The notes beneath the pieces are model-generated. The model was not told the origin of the DNA, searched no databases, and saw only the letters and a list, made by a program, of their open reading frames with translations. The position numbers and the translations under genes are program-made. From contig NZ_FOXD01000002.1 of assembly GCF_900115625.1 (NCBI RefSeq), forward strand, positions 224,509 through 288,508: DNA of 64,000 nucleotides, read 5' to 3'. This DNA is from Salibacterium halotolerans (lineage in GTDB: Bacteria > Bacillota > Bacilli > Bacillales > Marinococcaceae). Below, one piece after another: positions 26,264-34,561 of the stretch (the stretch's first letter is position 1; each line of letters opens with the position of its first letter).

Positions 26264-26277
26264 TTGGAGGTCTTACT

Positions 26278-26493
26278 ATTGGAAATAAGCACTGTATACG
26301 ATGTGGGAGATCGTTAACTGACAGTATCAGCCGTGTTAGAGGATATGGGCCAATATGTTGGATTAAGTCTCAAGAGTCTATTGATTTGATTGATTCACTG
26401 CAAAAGTTGAACGGGGAGGATGCCGATGATGGTACAACTGGATCTTATAGAGTCTCTCCATTATTTCAATCCGGCCGCCTCAGCATGGATTGA
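26278..26493 (+). CDS. DUF6011-like zinc-finger protein, apparent ATT start
   Basis: 71 aa. After the start it reads GNKHCIRCGRSLTDSISRVRG and then YGPICW, the C-x2-CGR-x-L ... GYGPxCW pattern of a common small phage zinc finger. The only in-frame start compatible with the Shine-Dalgarno TTGGAGGT (26264-26271) is ATT at 26278. The frame overlaps the next gene. A rare ATT start, or a sequencing change at a normal start, are the alternatives. Confidence 0.55.
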   Translation: MGNKHCIRCGRSLTDSISRVRGYGPICWIKSQESIDLIDSLQKLNGEDADDGTTGSYRVSPLFQSGRLSMD

Positions 26494-26743
26494 TACGAAA
26501 CAAGAACCTGTACATTGTTATGTGAAAGCTGTTGTTCCCGAGAAAAGAAATTCTAGGAAATCGGATTTTATGACTTGGGCTGCACACCGCGATGCGATCT
26601 TCAGAGCTTATGAATGTTCATTAAGCGAAGCAGAAGAAATTCTTCACCATTCATACGAGAACAACACTCCAGTCACAATGAAAATCTATAGAGACGAAGA
26701 GCATGAGTTTTATTTTACGAAAGTAGAAGATTATCTTAAATAG
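26426..26743 (+). CDS. Hypothetical phage protein
   Basis: 105 aa from ATG 26426, following GGGGAGG (26413-26419); the ATG at 26420 overlaps it. Overlaps the preceding zinc-finger frame by about 68 bp. Mixed alpha/beta, no family recognised (AHRDAIFRAYECSLSEAEEILHHSY). Confidence 0.55.
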   Translation: MMVQLDLIESLHYFNPAASAWIDTKQEPVHCYVKAVVPEKRNSRKSDFMTWAAHRDAIFRAYECSLSEAEEILHHSYENNTPVTMKIYRDEEHEFYFTKVEDYLK

Positions 26744-26755
26744 GGGGATAAAGAG

Positions 26756-26950
26756 ATGAAGTATATTGTACAAAGTTATCGTCACCTTGTTATTGGCCAA
26801 CCGTATTGGGCCGATTATTGTGAAGTGAAAAATTTCAAAGAAGCTGATAGGAAAGCTGATGAATTATTAAAGAGTGGTGTAAAGCCCGAAGATATCAGAG
26901 TTATACAGATAGTACGAAGTTACAAGTCTCGATTAGAAGTTGTTGAATGA
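26756..26950 (+). CDS. Hypothetical small phage protein
   Basis: 64 aa after GGGGGATAAAGAG. The beta-alpha-beta pattern (YIVQSYRHLVIG ... FKEADRKADELLKSGV ... IRVIQIV) looks like a small stand-alone domain. Not recognised. Confidence 0.55.
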   Translation: MKYIVQSYRHLVIGQPYWADYCEVKNFKEADRKADELLKSGVKPEDIRVIQIVRSYKSRLEVVE

Positions 26951-27014
26951 AGAAGCCGCCCCTCTCGGAACGACTGTCGCACATTTATTTTAACACAACC
27001 CGGGGAGGGCAAAC

Positions 27015-27209
27015 ATGGGAGATTTCGATTTAAAACAAGAAATTAGCCTGAAAGAAGACGCTGCCTATGTCGTCAAAAATGGGAAGCTTACAACAATGAA
27101 AGCTCCTGAATGCGGCCACGGAAATGACGAGATCGTTTGGAAAGACGGCAAAGTCTTAGATGTGATCCGAAGCAAGAGAGAAAGAATAAATGGCCAAGAA
27201 TACATTTAA
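27015..27209 (+). CDS. DUF3954-like phage protein
   Basis: 64 aa. The pattern EISLKEDAAYVVKNGKL ... PECGHGNDEIVWKDGKV matches a small beta-barrel-like protein family (DUF3954) frequent in Bacillus phages. The function is unknown. Its Shine-Dalgarno GGGGAGGG can pair with a GCCCCTCTCGG element about 45 bases upstream. Confidence 0.65.
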   Translation: MGDFDLKQEISLKEDAAYVVKNGKLTTMKAPECGHGNDEIVWKDGKVLDVIRSKRERINGQEYI

Positions 27210-27254
27210 TGTTTGAAAGTGCATAAAAATTCAATAGTCCTGAGCGATGAACGC

Positions 27255-27310
27255 AGGGGCACTGATTATGGAGCAGATAACGACTGCTCTATAGTTAGTG
27301 CTCCTTTTTT
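27255..27310 (+). terminator. Terminator at the end of the early operon
   Basis: An outer stem (AGGGGCACT with AGTGCTCCT) encloses an inner stem (GAGCAG/CTGCTC) and is followed by seven T. It separates the early genes from the late regulator. Confidence 0.8.
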
Positions 27311-27336
27311 ATGTATATAAAAGGGAGGCAGTTATT

Positions 27337-27801
27337 ATGAAAGATTTACTGGACGAATATAAAATAACTCGGTCTGATTTGAAAAAAGCTTTAATAACTG
27401 CTAATGAAGAAGATGCCTTTCATTTCAAGCGAATGATATCAGATCTGACATATGCTATTGACTGGATGAGGTTGGGGTACAATCCGGGCAACACAAGGGG
27501 CATTGAAAGACGGGCAGCGTACGAAAGAGAAGTTGCTGTGGATCCATTACACATACAAAGCTACGTCAGCAATACTACTACTGGGCACACCGGAACTAGT
27601 GAAGATGATAAGCAACGTATACAAGAAGCGCTGGAAGTCCTGACAGATAGAGAACGTGATGCTTATTTAATGGTTCGGGGCGAAGCGCTTCCGCGCGAAG
27701 AAGTGGCGCGGCTTCTAAATGTTTCAAAGGGGACAGTAAACAACATGATCACCAGATGCGAGCAAAAGATTATATCCCATCGAATAGCGCCGGCAAATTA
27801 G
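27337..27801 (+). CDS. Sigma-70 region-4-like late transcription regulator (Xpf-like)
   Basis: 154 aa from ATG 27337 after AAGGGAGG. The C-terminal part (IQEALEVLTDRERDAYLMVRGEALPREEVARLLNVSKGTVNNMITRCEQKI) is a sigma region-4 helix-turn-helix. Related proteins such as PBSX Xpf switch on late genes, and this one lies just before the tail-ward late block. The end overlaps a strong terminator. Confidence 0.82.
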   Translation: MKDLLDEYKITRSDLKKALITANEEDAFHFKRMISDLTYAIDWMRLGYNPGNTRGIERRAAYEREVAVDPLHIQSYVSNTTTGHTGTSEDDKQRIQEALEVLTDRERDAYLMVRGEALPREEVARLLNVSKGTVNNMITRCEQKIISHRIAPAN

Positions 27802-27811
27802 CCGGCTTTTT
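27789..27811 (+). terminator. Terminator at end of late-regulator gene
   Basis: GCCGGC AAATTA GCCGGC followed by five T; the stem includes the last codons of the regulator. Confidence 0.88.
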
Positions 27812-27865
27812 GTCGCCCGAAAGCACGCAATAGATAAGAAGGATTATATAGGAGCGTGGTTATAT

Positions 27866-28420
27866 GTGAATTACGTACAACCGATTCGAGATCCTGCGAA
27901 AATTGAAATGATGAAAGAGTACCTCAAAGAGAAGAACGAGCGCGATTATGTTCTGTTTGTTCTTGGCATTAATACCGGATTACGAATAAGCGACATCCTC
28001 AACCTGCAGGTAAAGCATATACAGGGTCACTACATCAGAATTATGGAGCAGAAGACCAGGAAACAGAAACGCATACGGATTACCCCTGAACTGTTTCCAT
28101 ACCTGAAAGAGTATATGCGTAACATGCAGCATGATGATTATTTGTTCCAGAGCCGGAAAGGAAGGAACAAACCTATTCAACGTTCCGCAGCTTATAGAGT
28201 ATTGAGAGAAGCTGCAGACTACGCCGGACAAGGAGAAGTTGGGACGCATACACTTCGTAAAACCTTCGGTTATCACTTCTACAAGCAGAAGAAAGATGTA
28301 GCCATGCTGCAGGAGCTTTTCAATCATTCGTATCCCAGCACAACGTTGAAGTATATCGGCGTGAATCAGGATGCGATGGATAATGCTATGAGCTCGTTCA
28401 AGATACCCACAGGGTTATAA
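27866..28420 (+). CDS. Small tyrosine recombinase
   Basis: 184 aa from GTG 27866, catalytic-domain only. Visible catalytic residues: Arg in TGLRISD, Lys region in EQKTRKQKRI, His-x-x-Arg in HTLRK, His in FNHSYPST and Tyr in LKYIG. It lacks the N-terminal core-binding and arm-binding domains of phage integrases. Genes of this type are often found just before the terminase in Bacillus phages; their role is unclear. It is not the integrase for dpaB, which the serine recombinase handles. Confidence 0.88.
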   Translation: MNYVQPIRDPAKIEMMKEYLKEKNERDYVLFVLGINTGLRISDILNLQVKHIQGHYIRIMEQKTRKQKRIRITPELFPYLKEYMRNMQHDDYLFQSRKGRNKPIQRSAAYRVLREAADYAGQGEVGTHTLRKTFGYHFYKQKKDVAMLQELFNHSYPSTTLKYIGVNQDAMDNAMSSFKIPTGL

Positions 28421-28869
28421 AAATAGAGGTATTCAGGCTTTCTTATACCCACAATGAACCATAGTGAACGTTGTGTTTCGTTCAGTTAGGAAAGAGAGAT
28501 AAGGATTGTTGTGGCAGGTGTTTTGAGTATTGATAAAAAGAAACAGAATACCTGATATGATTCATTCGTGGATAACTCATTATATCTGTGGATAGTGAAA
28601 AGTCAAGGAATTCTTCATAGTATTTTTGTTCTGTTTTTTTGAATCAATGCAAAAGCAAAATTTTTCTAAAAGGGAGCACCCCCTCACTTGCCTTAAACCC
28701 CTCTAAGCCTTGGGGCGCAAGGGATACAGAAAAACGGGTCCTTCTGGGTATCTTAAACCCCTGCGGGTGCATACGAGCCCGAAAATTGCCCAGTTTCTGC
28801 GTTTTTAAGGCCATTTCGCTTTCAAGCGTCCGTCATTCTGGGAAATAATTTAGGAGGTGATGAAATGCC
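28421..28869. other. 449-bp gap before terminase: candidate cos/pac and late promoter region
   Basis: No supported gene. It contains GATACAGAA...TTCTGGGTATC (9-bp stem, about 28723-28753), two copies of CTTAAACCCCT 60 bp apart (28692-28702, 28752-28762), a GC-richer core, and the terS Shine-Dalgarno AGGAGGTGA. In lambda-type phages cos lies immediately upstream of the small terminase gene. That analogy makes this stretch the best cos candidate. Confidence 0.5.
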
Positions 28870-29466
28870 ATGGCACGCAAGGATTTAAAAGAAAATAACT
28901 ATCTTGTGACAACAGCTGAAATTAGCGAAATCCTTGGTTTATCGAAGCGAAGAATTCAGCAATTAGTGCAGGAAAAAGCGCTTGTACGCGTGTCTCATGG
29001 GAAATTTGATCTACCTTCTTCTATAAATTCCTATTTTGAATACAAAATGGAAAAAATGCAGACGGAAGATGATCTCGATAAGAATAAAGAGGCAGCTAAA
29101 TGGACCAGGGCAAAAAGAGAAAAGACAGAGCTGGAAGTTAAAATTATGCGTGGCGAGCTGCATCGTGGAAAAGACGTAGAAAGAGTAATGAGTGATATGC
29201 TTGGCGCTTTTCGGGCTCGTCTTCTGTCTTTTCCATCAAAATATGCTCCCCAGGTACTGGGTAAAACGGAAATACCGCCTATTAAAGAGAAGCTCAAAGA
29301 CGGTATTTACGAAGCTTTAAACGAACTATCTGAATACGATCCGTATGTATTCTTCGATCAAAGCAAAGACAAGCTGTATTTGGAAGAGGAAGAGGAAGAT
29401 CCGGAATCGGAAGTGGCTCTAATGGAAGAAGGTCCGGAGGCTTATGAGCGTAAGCAGGAAGAATAA
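28870..29466 (+). CDS. Terminase small subunit, Nu1-like
   Basis: 198 aa. The N-terminal winged helix-turn-helix (LVTTAEISEILGLSKRRIQQLVQEKAL) and the helical middle with KWTRAKREKTELEVKIMRGEL resemble lambda Nu1 and its relatives. It would recognise cos and recruit the large subunit encoded next; the genes overlap by 23 bp. ATG 28870 has AGGAGGTGA at the right spacing; the ATG at 28865 is out of frame. Confidence 0.85.
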   Translation: MARKDLKENNYLVTTAEISEILGLSKRRIQQLVQEKALVRVSHGKFDLPSSINSYFEYKMEKMQTEDDLDKNKEAAKWTRAKREKTELEVKIMRGELHRGKDVERVMSDMLGAFRARLLSFPSKYAPQVLGKTEIPPIKEKLKDGIYEALNELSEYDPYVFFDQSKDKLYLEEEEEDPESEVALMEEGPEAYERKQEE

Positions 29467-31237
29467 CAGCACCTCAAAGCTGTTTAAAAGATTAACAAAA
29501 GAGATACTCTCTCCGCCTCCGGATCTTACTGTATCAGAATGGGCGGATTCATACCGTAGGTTATCCAGCGAATCTTCTGCGGAGCCTGGACAATGGAGAA
29601 CAGACCGCGCACCGTATCAAAGAGAAATACTGGACTCCATGCTGGATCCGGAGTTGAAAAAGATTGTCGTCATGGCAAGTTCGCAGGTGGGGAAAACCGA
29701 GATACTGTTAAATGCGGTAGGATACCACATTGACTTTGATCCATCTCCAATTCTTCTTCTTATGCCAACAGAACAGCTTGCAAAAGATTTTTCAAAAGAA
29801 AGGCTTTCTCCGATGATCCGTGACACGCCGGCCATTCGGAATAAAGTAGCTGAGTCAAAAACAAGGGATGGAGGTAATACCACACTCCAGAAAGCTTTTA
29901 CCGGAGGGTATATTGCATTGGTAGGAGCGAATGCACCAAGCGGACTATCTTCCAGACCGATCCGTATACTGCTGGCTGATGAGGTAGACCGTTTTCCGGT
30001 TAGTGCAGGAACAGAAGGCGACCCGTTATCCCTAGCTCAGAAGCGGACGAATAACTTTTACAATAGCAAAGAAGTAATTGTGTCTACACCAACCGTGAAG
30101 AATGCTTCTCGAATTGAAGCGGAATATAACCTTGGGACACAGGAACTTTGGAATTTGCCATGCCCTTCCTGCGGTGAATATCAACCGTTACGCTGGCAGC
30201 AGATAAAGTTTGAATCAGCCTCCCACGCCTGCAAACATTGTGGGACGCTGCACAATGAATATGAATGGAAAGATGCAAAGGGAATGTGGGTTGCTCAGAA
30301 TCCTGACGCTAACTTCCGGAGTTTCCACTTGAATGAACTGTTATCCCCATGGAGCCCGTGGAAGAAGGTTATTGATGACTTTTTGGAAGCCAAATCAAAG
30401 GGTCCGGAATCCTTAAAGGTATGGGTGAATACCTCGCTGGGTGAGTCATGGGAAGAAGAAGGTGAACAGCTGGAAGAAGACGAGTTGTTGAAACGCGCTG
30501 AAGGATACGAGGCAGATGTTCCGTCTGGTGTGAAAATACTGACCGCAGCTGTAGACGTTCAAGATGATCGTTTTGAAATTGAAGTTGTAGGCTGGGGAGC
30601 CGGGAAAGAATCATGGGGTATTGAGTATCATCAAATATTTGGGGACCTCAATACAATGACTCCGTGGAATGACCTTGATGCATATCTATCACGAACATGG
30701 AAGGATAGTCAGGGAAAGGAATGCGGAATTGCAGGAGCATGTATAGACAGCGGCGGCCATTTCACACAGGAAGTATACAAATTCTGTGCCCCACGTAAAA
30801 GCAGACGTATTTTCCCGATCAAGGGGCAGGGTGGACAAAATCAATATATACCTCTTGTGAATGGATACAAGGAAATCAAAGGGTTGAAAGTATTCTTGTT
30901 TCACCTTGGTGTTGATGAAGGGAAAGCGAAAGTCATGTCACGTTTGCAGCAGTTAGAAACCGGACCCGGATTCTGTCACTTTCCAGTAGGAAAAGGGTAC
31001 AACAAATCCTATTTTGAAGGGCTGACAGCTGAAAAATTGGTCACGCGGTATCGCGAAGGAATCCCGTATAATGTTTGGAAGCAGGTTCGGGATCGTAACG
31101 AACCGATTGACCTCCGGGTGTATAACACTGCAGCGATAGAAATATTAAATCCTAACCTGGACGAAGAATTCACGCCGGCGCAGCAACCTAAAAAGCGAAG
31201 AAGAAAAAGGACGCATTCCCGTGGCGCAAGCATTTAG
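29444..31237 (+). CDS. Terminase large subunit, GpA family
   Basis: 597 aa, lambda GpA-type packaging ATPase/nuclease. Walker A is in SSQVGKTE (about 78), Walker B in LLADEVDRFP (about 176). A zinc ribbon follows (CPSC ... CKHC, about 240-265). The nuclease half holds the acidic residues of AVDVQDDRFEIEV and IDSGGHFTQEVYKFC. The C-terminus is Lys/Arg rich. The stop codon overlaps a terminator hairpin. Confidence 0.93.
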   Translation: MSVSRKNNSTSKLFKRLTKEILSPPPDLTVSEWADSYRRLSSESSAEPGQWRTDRAPYQREILDSMLDPELKKIVVMASSQVGKTEILLNAVGYHIDFDPSPILLLMPTEQLAKDFSKERLSPMIRDTPAIRNKVAESKTRDGGNTTLQKAFTGGYIALVGANAPSGLSSRPIRILLADEVDRFPVSAGTEGDPLSLAQKRTNNFYNSKEVIVSTPTVKNASRIEAEYNLGTQELWNLPCPSCGEYQPLRWQQIKFESASHACKHCGTLHNEYEWKDAKGMWVAQNPDANFRSFHLNELLSPWSPWKKVIDDFLEAKSKGPESLKVWVNTSLGESWEEEGEQLEEDELLKRAEGYEADVPSGVKILTAAVDVQDDRFEIEVVGWGAGKESWGIEYHQIFGDLNTMTPWNDLDAYLSRTWKDSQGKECGIAGACIDSGGHFTQEVYKFCAPRKSRRIFPIKGQGGQNQYIPLVNGYKEIKGLKVFLFHLGVDEGKAKVMSRLQQLETGPGFCHFPVGKGYNKSYFEGLTAEKLVTRYREGIPYNVWKQVRDRNEPIDLRVYNTAAIEILNPNLDEEFTPAQQPKKRRRKRTHSRGASI

Positions 31238-31264
31238 AACTCATCATACAGAGTTCTTTTTTTG
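31236..31264 (+). terminator. Hairpin with T-run between terL and connector gene
   Basis: AGAACTC and GAGTTCT form a 7-bp stem with an 8-nt loop, followed by a run of T. As it lies within the late operon, partial termination may set the ratio of terminase to head proteins. Confidence 0.75.
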
Positions 31265-31276
31265 TGAGGTGATAGA

Positions 31277-31501
31277 ATGAGCACATTTACAAAAGAACGA
31301 GCAGAGAAACACCTTAATGCCTGGCTGGATGCTGAATTGGCTGTTACAACCGGTCAATCTTACAGCACAGCTAATCGGAGTTTAACGCGCGCTAATCTCC
31401 CGGAAATCAGAAAACAAATAACGTTTTGGCGCATGGAGTTGGCTAAAGCGGAAGGTAAAGGAAAACGTAAAGTTACGAGAGTTATCCCACGCGATATGTA
31501 G
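31277..31501 (+). CDS. gpW/DUF6148-like head-tail connector
   Basis: 74 aa. The pattern ERAEKHLNAWLDAELAVTTGQSY ... SLTRANLPEIRKQITFWRMEL is that of the DUF6148/gpW group, small proteins between terminase and portal. It should sit in the head-completion ring. GTGAGGTGATAG provides the ribosome-binding site. Confidence 0.75.
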   Translation: MSTFTKERAEKHLNAWLDAELAVTTGQSYSTANRSLTRANLPEIRKQITFWRMELAKAEGKGKRKVTRVIPRDM

Positions 31502-31519
31502 AGAAGGGAGGGGTGGTTA

Positions 31520-33100
31520 TTGACTAAACAGAATGCTCCCACGCAGCGAAGGGTGAAAGGTAGAAAAAGCGCCAAAGTGTTGAACCAAGGATATGGTTCC
31601 CATGGGGCGAATGCTGAAAAAACGAGCTTGGCCGGATGGATAGCAGCAGCGGGATCTGCCATTGAAGATATAGAAAGGAATGTAGATCAACTTAGAACGC
31701 GTTCCCGTGACTTGTATATGGGTTCTCCATTGGCCGCCGGAGCTTTGAAAGCAATTCGGACCAGCGTAGTAGGTTCCGGGCTAAAACTAAACGCACAGCC
31801 GGATCATGAGTATTTGGGTATGACTCAGGAAGAGGCGGAAGAATGGTCTTCGAAAGTAGAGCGGGAGTTTTCCCACTGGGCAGATAGCATTAACTGCGAC
31901 GCGCAACGGATGAATAATTTTTACGAACTGCAGCAATTGGCTTTTTTGTCATGGCTGATGAGTGGAGATGTATTCTCCTTGCTCCCCATTATAAAAAGGA
32001 AGGGGGCAATATATGACACCCGCATTTATTTGATTGAAGCAGATCGTATTGATACTCCAAATGACTCTAAGGGTGTGTCGTATTTTAACAACAAAATTAT
32101 TAATGGGGTGGAAATTGCTGATTTTGGCGAAGTGATTGCCTATCATATCGCGCAGCATCATCCAAACTCTATCCACTTTTCTGCGCCACAGGAATGGAAA
32201 AGAGTTTTGAAGTTCGGCGAGAAAACTGGACGACAGAATATCATTCATCTCATGGAATCAGAGCGTCCGGAGCAACGACGAGGGGTTCCCATTTTAGCTC
32301 CTGTTATCGAATCATTAAAGCAATTATCACGATACACAGAAGCGGAACTAATGGCTGCTGTGGTGAACGGGTTTTATACTGTATTCATCAAATCACAAAG
32401 TCCTGATGAAGGACCATACGGCCCCAGTATCCCTGATGATATGCAGGTTGATGATGAAGATGATGGGACATACGAACTCGGAAGTGGATCTGTTGTAGGT
32501 CTTGCTCCGGGAGAGGAAATACAAGAATCCAACCCAAGTCGTCCGAATCAAAACTTTGACGGGTTTGTCACTTCTATTTGCCGCCAGATCGGAACAGCAC
32601 TGGAAATTCCGTATGAAGTGTTGCTTAAACACTTCACCTCCAGTTATTCAGCAAGTCGTGGAGCGCTAATGGAAGCTTGGAAGATGTATAAAATGCGTCG
32701 TGCTTGGCTCGCTAATGATTTTTGTCAGCCTATATATGAAGAATGGCTGTCAGAAGCGGTGGCCAAAGGGCGTGTTGAAGCTCCTGGTTTTTTCGATGAC
32801 CCATTGATGAGAAAAGCCTATTGCGCTGCAGAGTGGACTGGACCTTCTCAAGGTCAGCTTGATCCGTTGAAGGAGGTGAATGCAGCTGAGAAAAGGGTGA
32901 AGGGTGGTTTTAGTACAAGAACAAGAGAAACCACAGAACTCACAGGCACTGATTGGAAGACTAATCATAGAAAACGAGTCATGGAAGAAAAACTACGTGA
33001 GGAAGGAGGACTGAAACAAGGTGAACCGAACCAATCTCAACCAACCGATCCCCCAGCATCGAATCAAGATGATGACAGGGAAGACGACAGCGACGACTAA
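31520..33100 (+). CDS. Portal protein, lambda gpB family
   Basis: 526 aa from TTG 31520 after GGGAGGGG. Visible portal hallmarks: LAAGALKAIRTSVVGSGLKLNAQPD in the N-terminus, the LIEADRIDTP and SYSASRGALMEAWKMYKMRRAWLANDFCQPIYEEWL motifs. It forms the dodecameric DNA channel. The C-terminus is Gln/Asp-rich and overlaps the protease start. Confidence 0.93.
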   Translation: MTKQNAPTQRRVKGRKSAKVLNQGYGSHGANAEKTSLAGWIAAAGSAIEDIERNVDQLRTRSRDLYMGSPLAAGALKAIRTSVVGSGLKLNAQPDHEYLGMTQEEAEEWSSKVEREFSHWADSINCDAQRMNNFYELQQLAFLSWLMSGDVFSLLPIIKRKGAIYDTRIYLIEADRIDTPNDSKGVSYFNNKIINGVEIADFGEVIAYHIAQHHPNSIHFSAPQEWKRVLKFGEKTGRQNIIHLMESERPEQRRGVPILAPVIESLKQLSRYTEAELMAAVVNGFYTVFIKSQSPDEGPYGPSIPDDMQVDDEDDGTYELGSGSVVGLAPGEEIQESNPSRPNQNFDGFVTSICRQIGTALEIPYEVLLKHFTSSYSASRGALMEAWKMYKMRRAWLANDFCQPIYEEWLSEAVAKGRVEAPGFFDDPLMRKAYCAAEWTGPSQGQLDPLKEVNAAEKRVKGGFSTRTRETTELTGTDWKTNHRKRVMEEKLREEGGLKQGEPNQSQPTDPPASNQDDDREDDSDD

Positions 33101-34160
33101 TGAAGGCAAGAAATTCTGGGATATCAAAAACATTTCTGCTGATAAGGCAGAATTGTTTATTTATGGTGATATTGAACCTTTTCAAATTGTAGAAAGTGAC
33201 GTTACAGCCTATGCCTTTGCGGAAGATTTGAGAAGCGTCGGTGAAGTGGCCGAAATTGATCTACGAATCAACAGTTCGGGAGGGGATGTATTTTCTGCTC
33301 AGGCTATTTACAGTTTGCTGCGTTCCCATAACGCAAAAATTACAGCTTACATTGATGGCATTGGAGCATCGGCAGCTTCTTTTATACCGATGGCTGCGGA
33401 CACAATCTACATTCCAAAAAATGCATTGATGATGATTCACAATCCTTTGATGATGACTATCGGCAATCGTAATGACCTTCTAAAAACTGTGGAAGTTCTT
33501 GATAGAGTCAAGGACACCATTATCGCAGCATATGAAAACAAAACCGGAAAAGATCGTCAGGAAATTAGCGATGTTATGGACGAAGAAAAGTGGATGACGG
33601 GAGAAGAAGCGGTGGAAAACGGATTTGCTGATGAACTCTTAGACGAGGTCGAGGCCGTTGCAAAAGTAGAAGGCAATTATCTTATTGTCAATAACATCAA
33701 ACATGACCTGTCAAAACTTAAAAACATCTCTTCATATTCCGGCAGTCAAACAGCGAAAACAAATACCGAGGAGGAAAAGATTATGAACCTGGAAGAGCTT
33801 AAAGAAAAATACCCGGAAATCTACAATCAAGCAATGAAAGCCGGCGCTGATCAAGAAAACGAACGCATTAAGGCCATTGAAGAAATGCAGATTCCAGGCA
33901 ATGAAACCCTTGTTAACAATGCAAAATTTGAAACAAGAAACTCTGCGGAAAAGCTGGCTGTTGATATTATCAAGGCTCAAAAAGAACAGGGCAGCAGTTA
34001 CTTGAAAAACAGAGAAGAGGACGCCGGAGAATTAAATAACATTTTTGGCGGTGAAGCTCCGGAAGATAAGTCGTCAGAGGAACAAAAAAATGAAGATTTT
34101 GAAAAGGTAGGCAAAGGTATTGCCGATTTCATTAATTCTAATCGAGGAGGTGCGAAGTAA
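33021..34160 (+). CDS. Head maturation protease fused to scaffold (gpC-like)
   Basis: 379 aa from GTG 33021, preceded by GAAGGAGG and overlapping the portal by 80 bp. The ClpP/S49-like protease covers residues about 20-215: GASAAS with the nucleophile Ser (about 117), and MIHNP with the His (about 139). The C-terminal 125 residues form a charged helical scaffold domain (MNLEELKEKYPEIYNQAMKAG). As in lambda gpC, an internal start can produce the scaffold alone. Confidence 0.9.
   Translation: MNRTNLNQPIPQHRIKMMTGKTTATTNEGKKFWDIKNISADKAELFIYGDIEPFQIVESDVTAYAFAEDLRSVGEVAEIDLRINSSGGDVFSAQAIYSLLRSHNAKITAYIDGIGASAASFIPMAADTIYIPKNALMMIHNPLMMTIGNRNDLLKTVEVLDRVKDTIIAAYENKTGKDRQEISDVMDEEKWMTGEEAVENGFADELLDEVEAVAKVEGNYLIVNNIKHDLSKLKNISSYSGSQTAKTNTEEEKIMNLEELKEKYPEIYNQAMKAGADQENERIKAIEEMQIPGNETLVNNAKFETRNSAEKLAVDIIKAQKEQGSSYLKNREEDAGELNNIFGGEAPEDKSSEEQKNEDFEKVGKGIADFINSNRGGAK
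33783..34160 (+). CDS. Nested scaffold protein (Nu3-like), internal start
   Basis: GAGGAGGA (33768-33775) is placed seven bases before an in-frame ATG at 33783, giving a 125-residue acidic, helical protein equal to the C-terminus of the protease-scaffold fusion. Lambda makes Nu3 from gene C in the same way. The Shine-Dalgarno match is better than that of many real genes nearby. Confidence 0.7.
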   Translation: MNLEELKEKYPEIYNQAMKAGADQENERIKAIEEMQIPGNETLVNNAKFETRNSAEKLAVDIIKAQKEQGSSYLKNREEDAGELNNIFGGEAPEDKSSEEQKNEDFEKVGKGIADFINSNRGGAK

Positions 34161-34537
34161 TGCCTGAAAATCTTCAAACCAACCACGGGCAATTTCAAAA
34201 TGATAATCTTTTTGCAGGATTGGTAGCCGATGTAGTGACGGATTCTGTGACCGTAAAAAGCGGTGAGAATCTGGTACGTGGAACTGTAGTGGGGCTTGAC
34301 ACGAATAATGAAGCAGTTGCTGTTGATTCTGCTAATACAGACGGAAGTGAGGAACCTTTTGGTGTGCTTGCAGGAGATGTGGATGCTACGAACGAGGCGC
34401 TACCCGGAGCCGTCTATCTGACAGGAGAATTTAACGAAGAGAAACTGACATTCGGCGGTTCCGATGCAGCAGCAGATCATTACATTTCCCTTCGCGACAA
34501 AGGAATATTTTTGAAAACCAACATTTCAGCAGACTAA
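34160..34537 (+). CDS. Head decoration protein, gpD-like
   Basis: 125 aa; start overlaps the preceding stop by one base (TAATG). The beta-rich sequence with GTVVGLDTNNEAVAV and EPFGVLAGDVDATN fits the lambda gpD/SHP decoration trimer family that stabilises the expanded capsid. The position between scaffold and major capsid gene supports it. Confidence 0.85.
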   Translation: MPENLQTNHGQFQNDNLFAGLVADVVTDSVTVKSGENLVRGTVVGLDTNNEAVAVDSANTDGSEEPFGVLAGDVDATNEALPGAVYLTGEFNEEKLTFGGSDAAADHYISLRDKGIFLKTNISAD

Positions 34538-34561
34538 TAAGTAAAGAGAGGATGACGATTT

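Noticed and set aside
27866..28420. Tyrosine recombinase as the integrase responsible for the dpaB insertion
   Set aside because: The att structure (symmetric arms, 4-bp overlap) and the adjacent recombinase fit a large serine recombinase; this protein lacks arm-binding domains and lies 16 kb from the end.
28639..28848. 69-codon frame in the pre-terminase gap
   Set aside because: No Shine-Dalgarno, odd composition and overlap with repeats; treated as packaging/control DNA.
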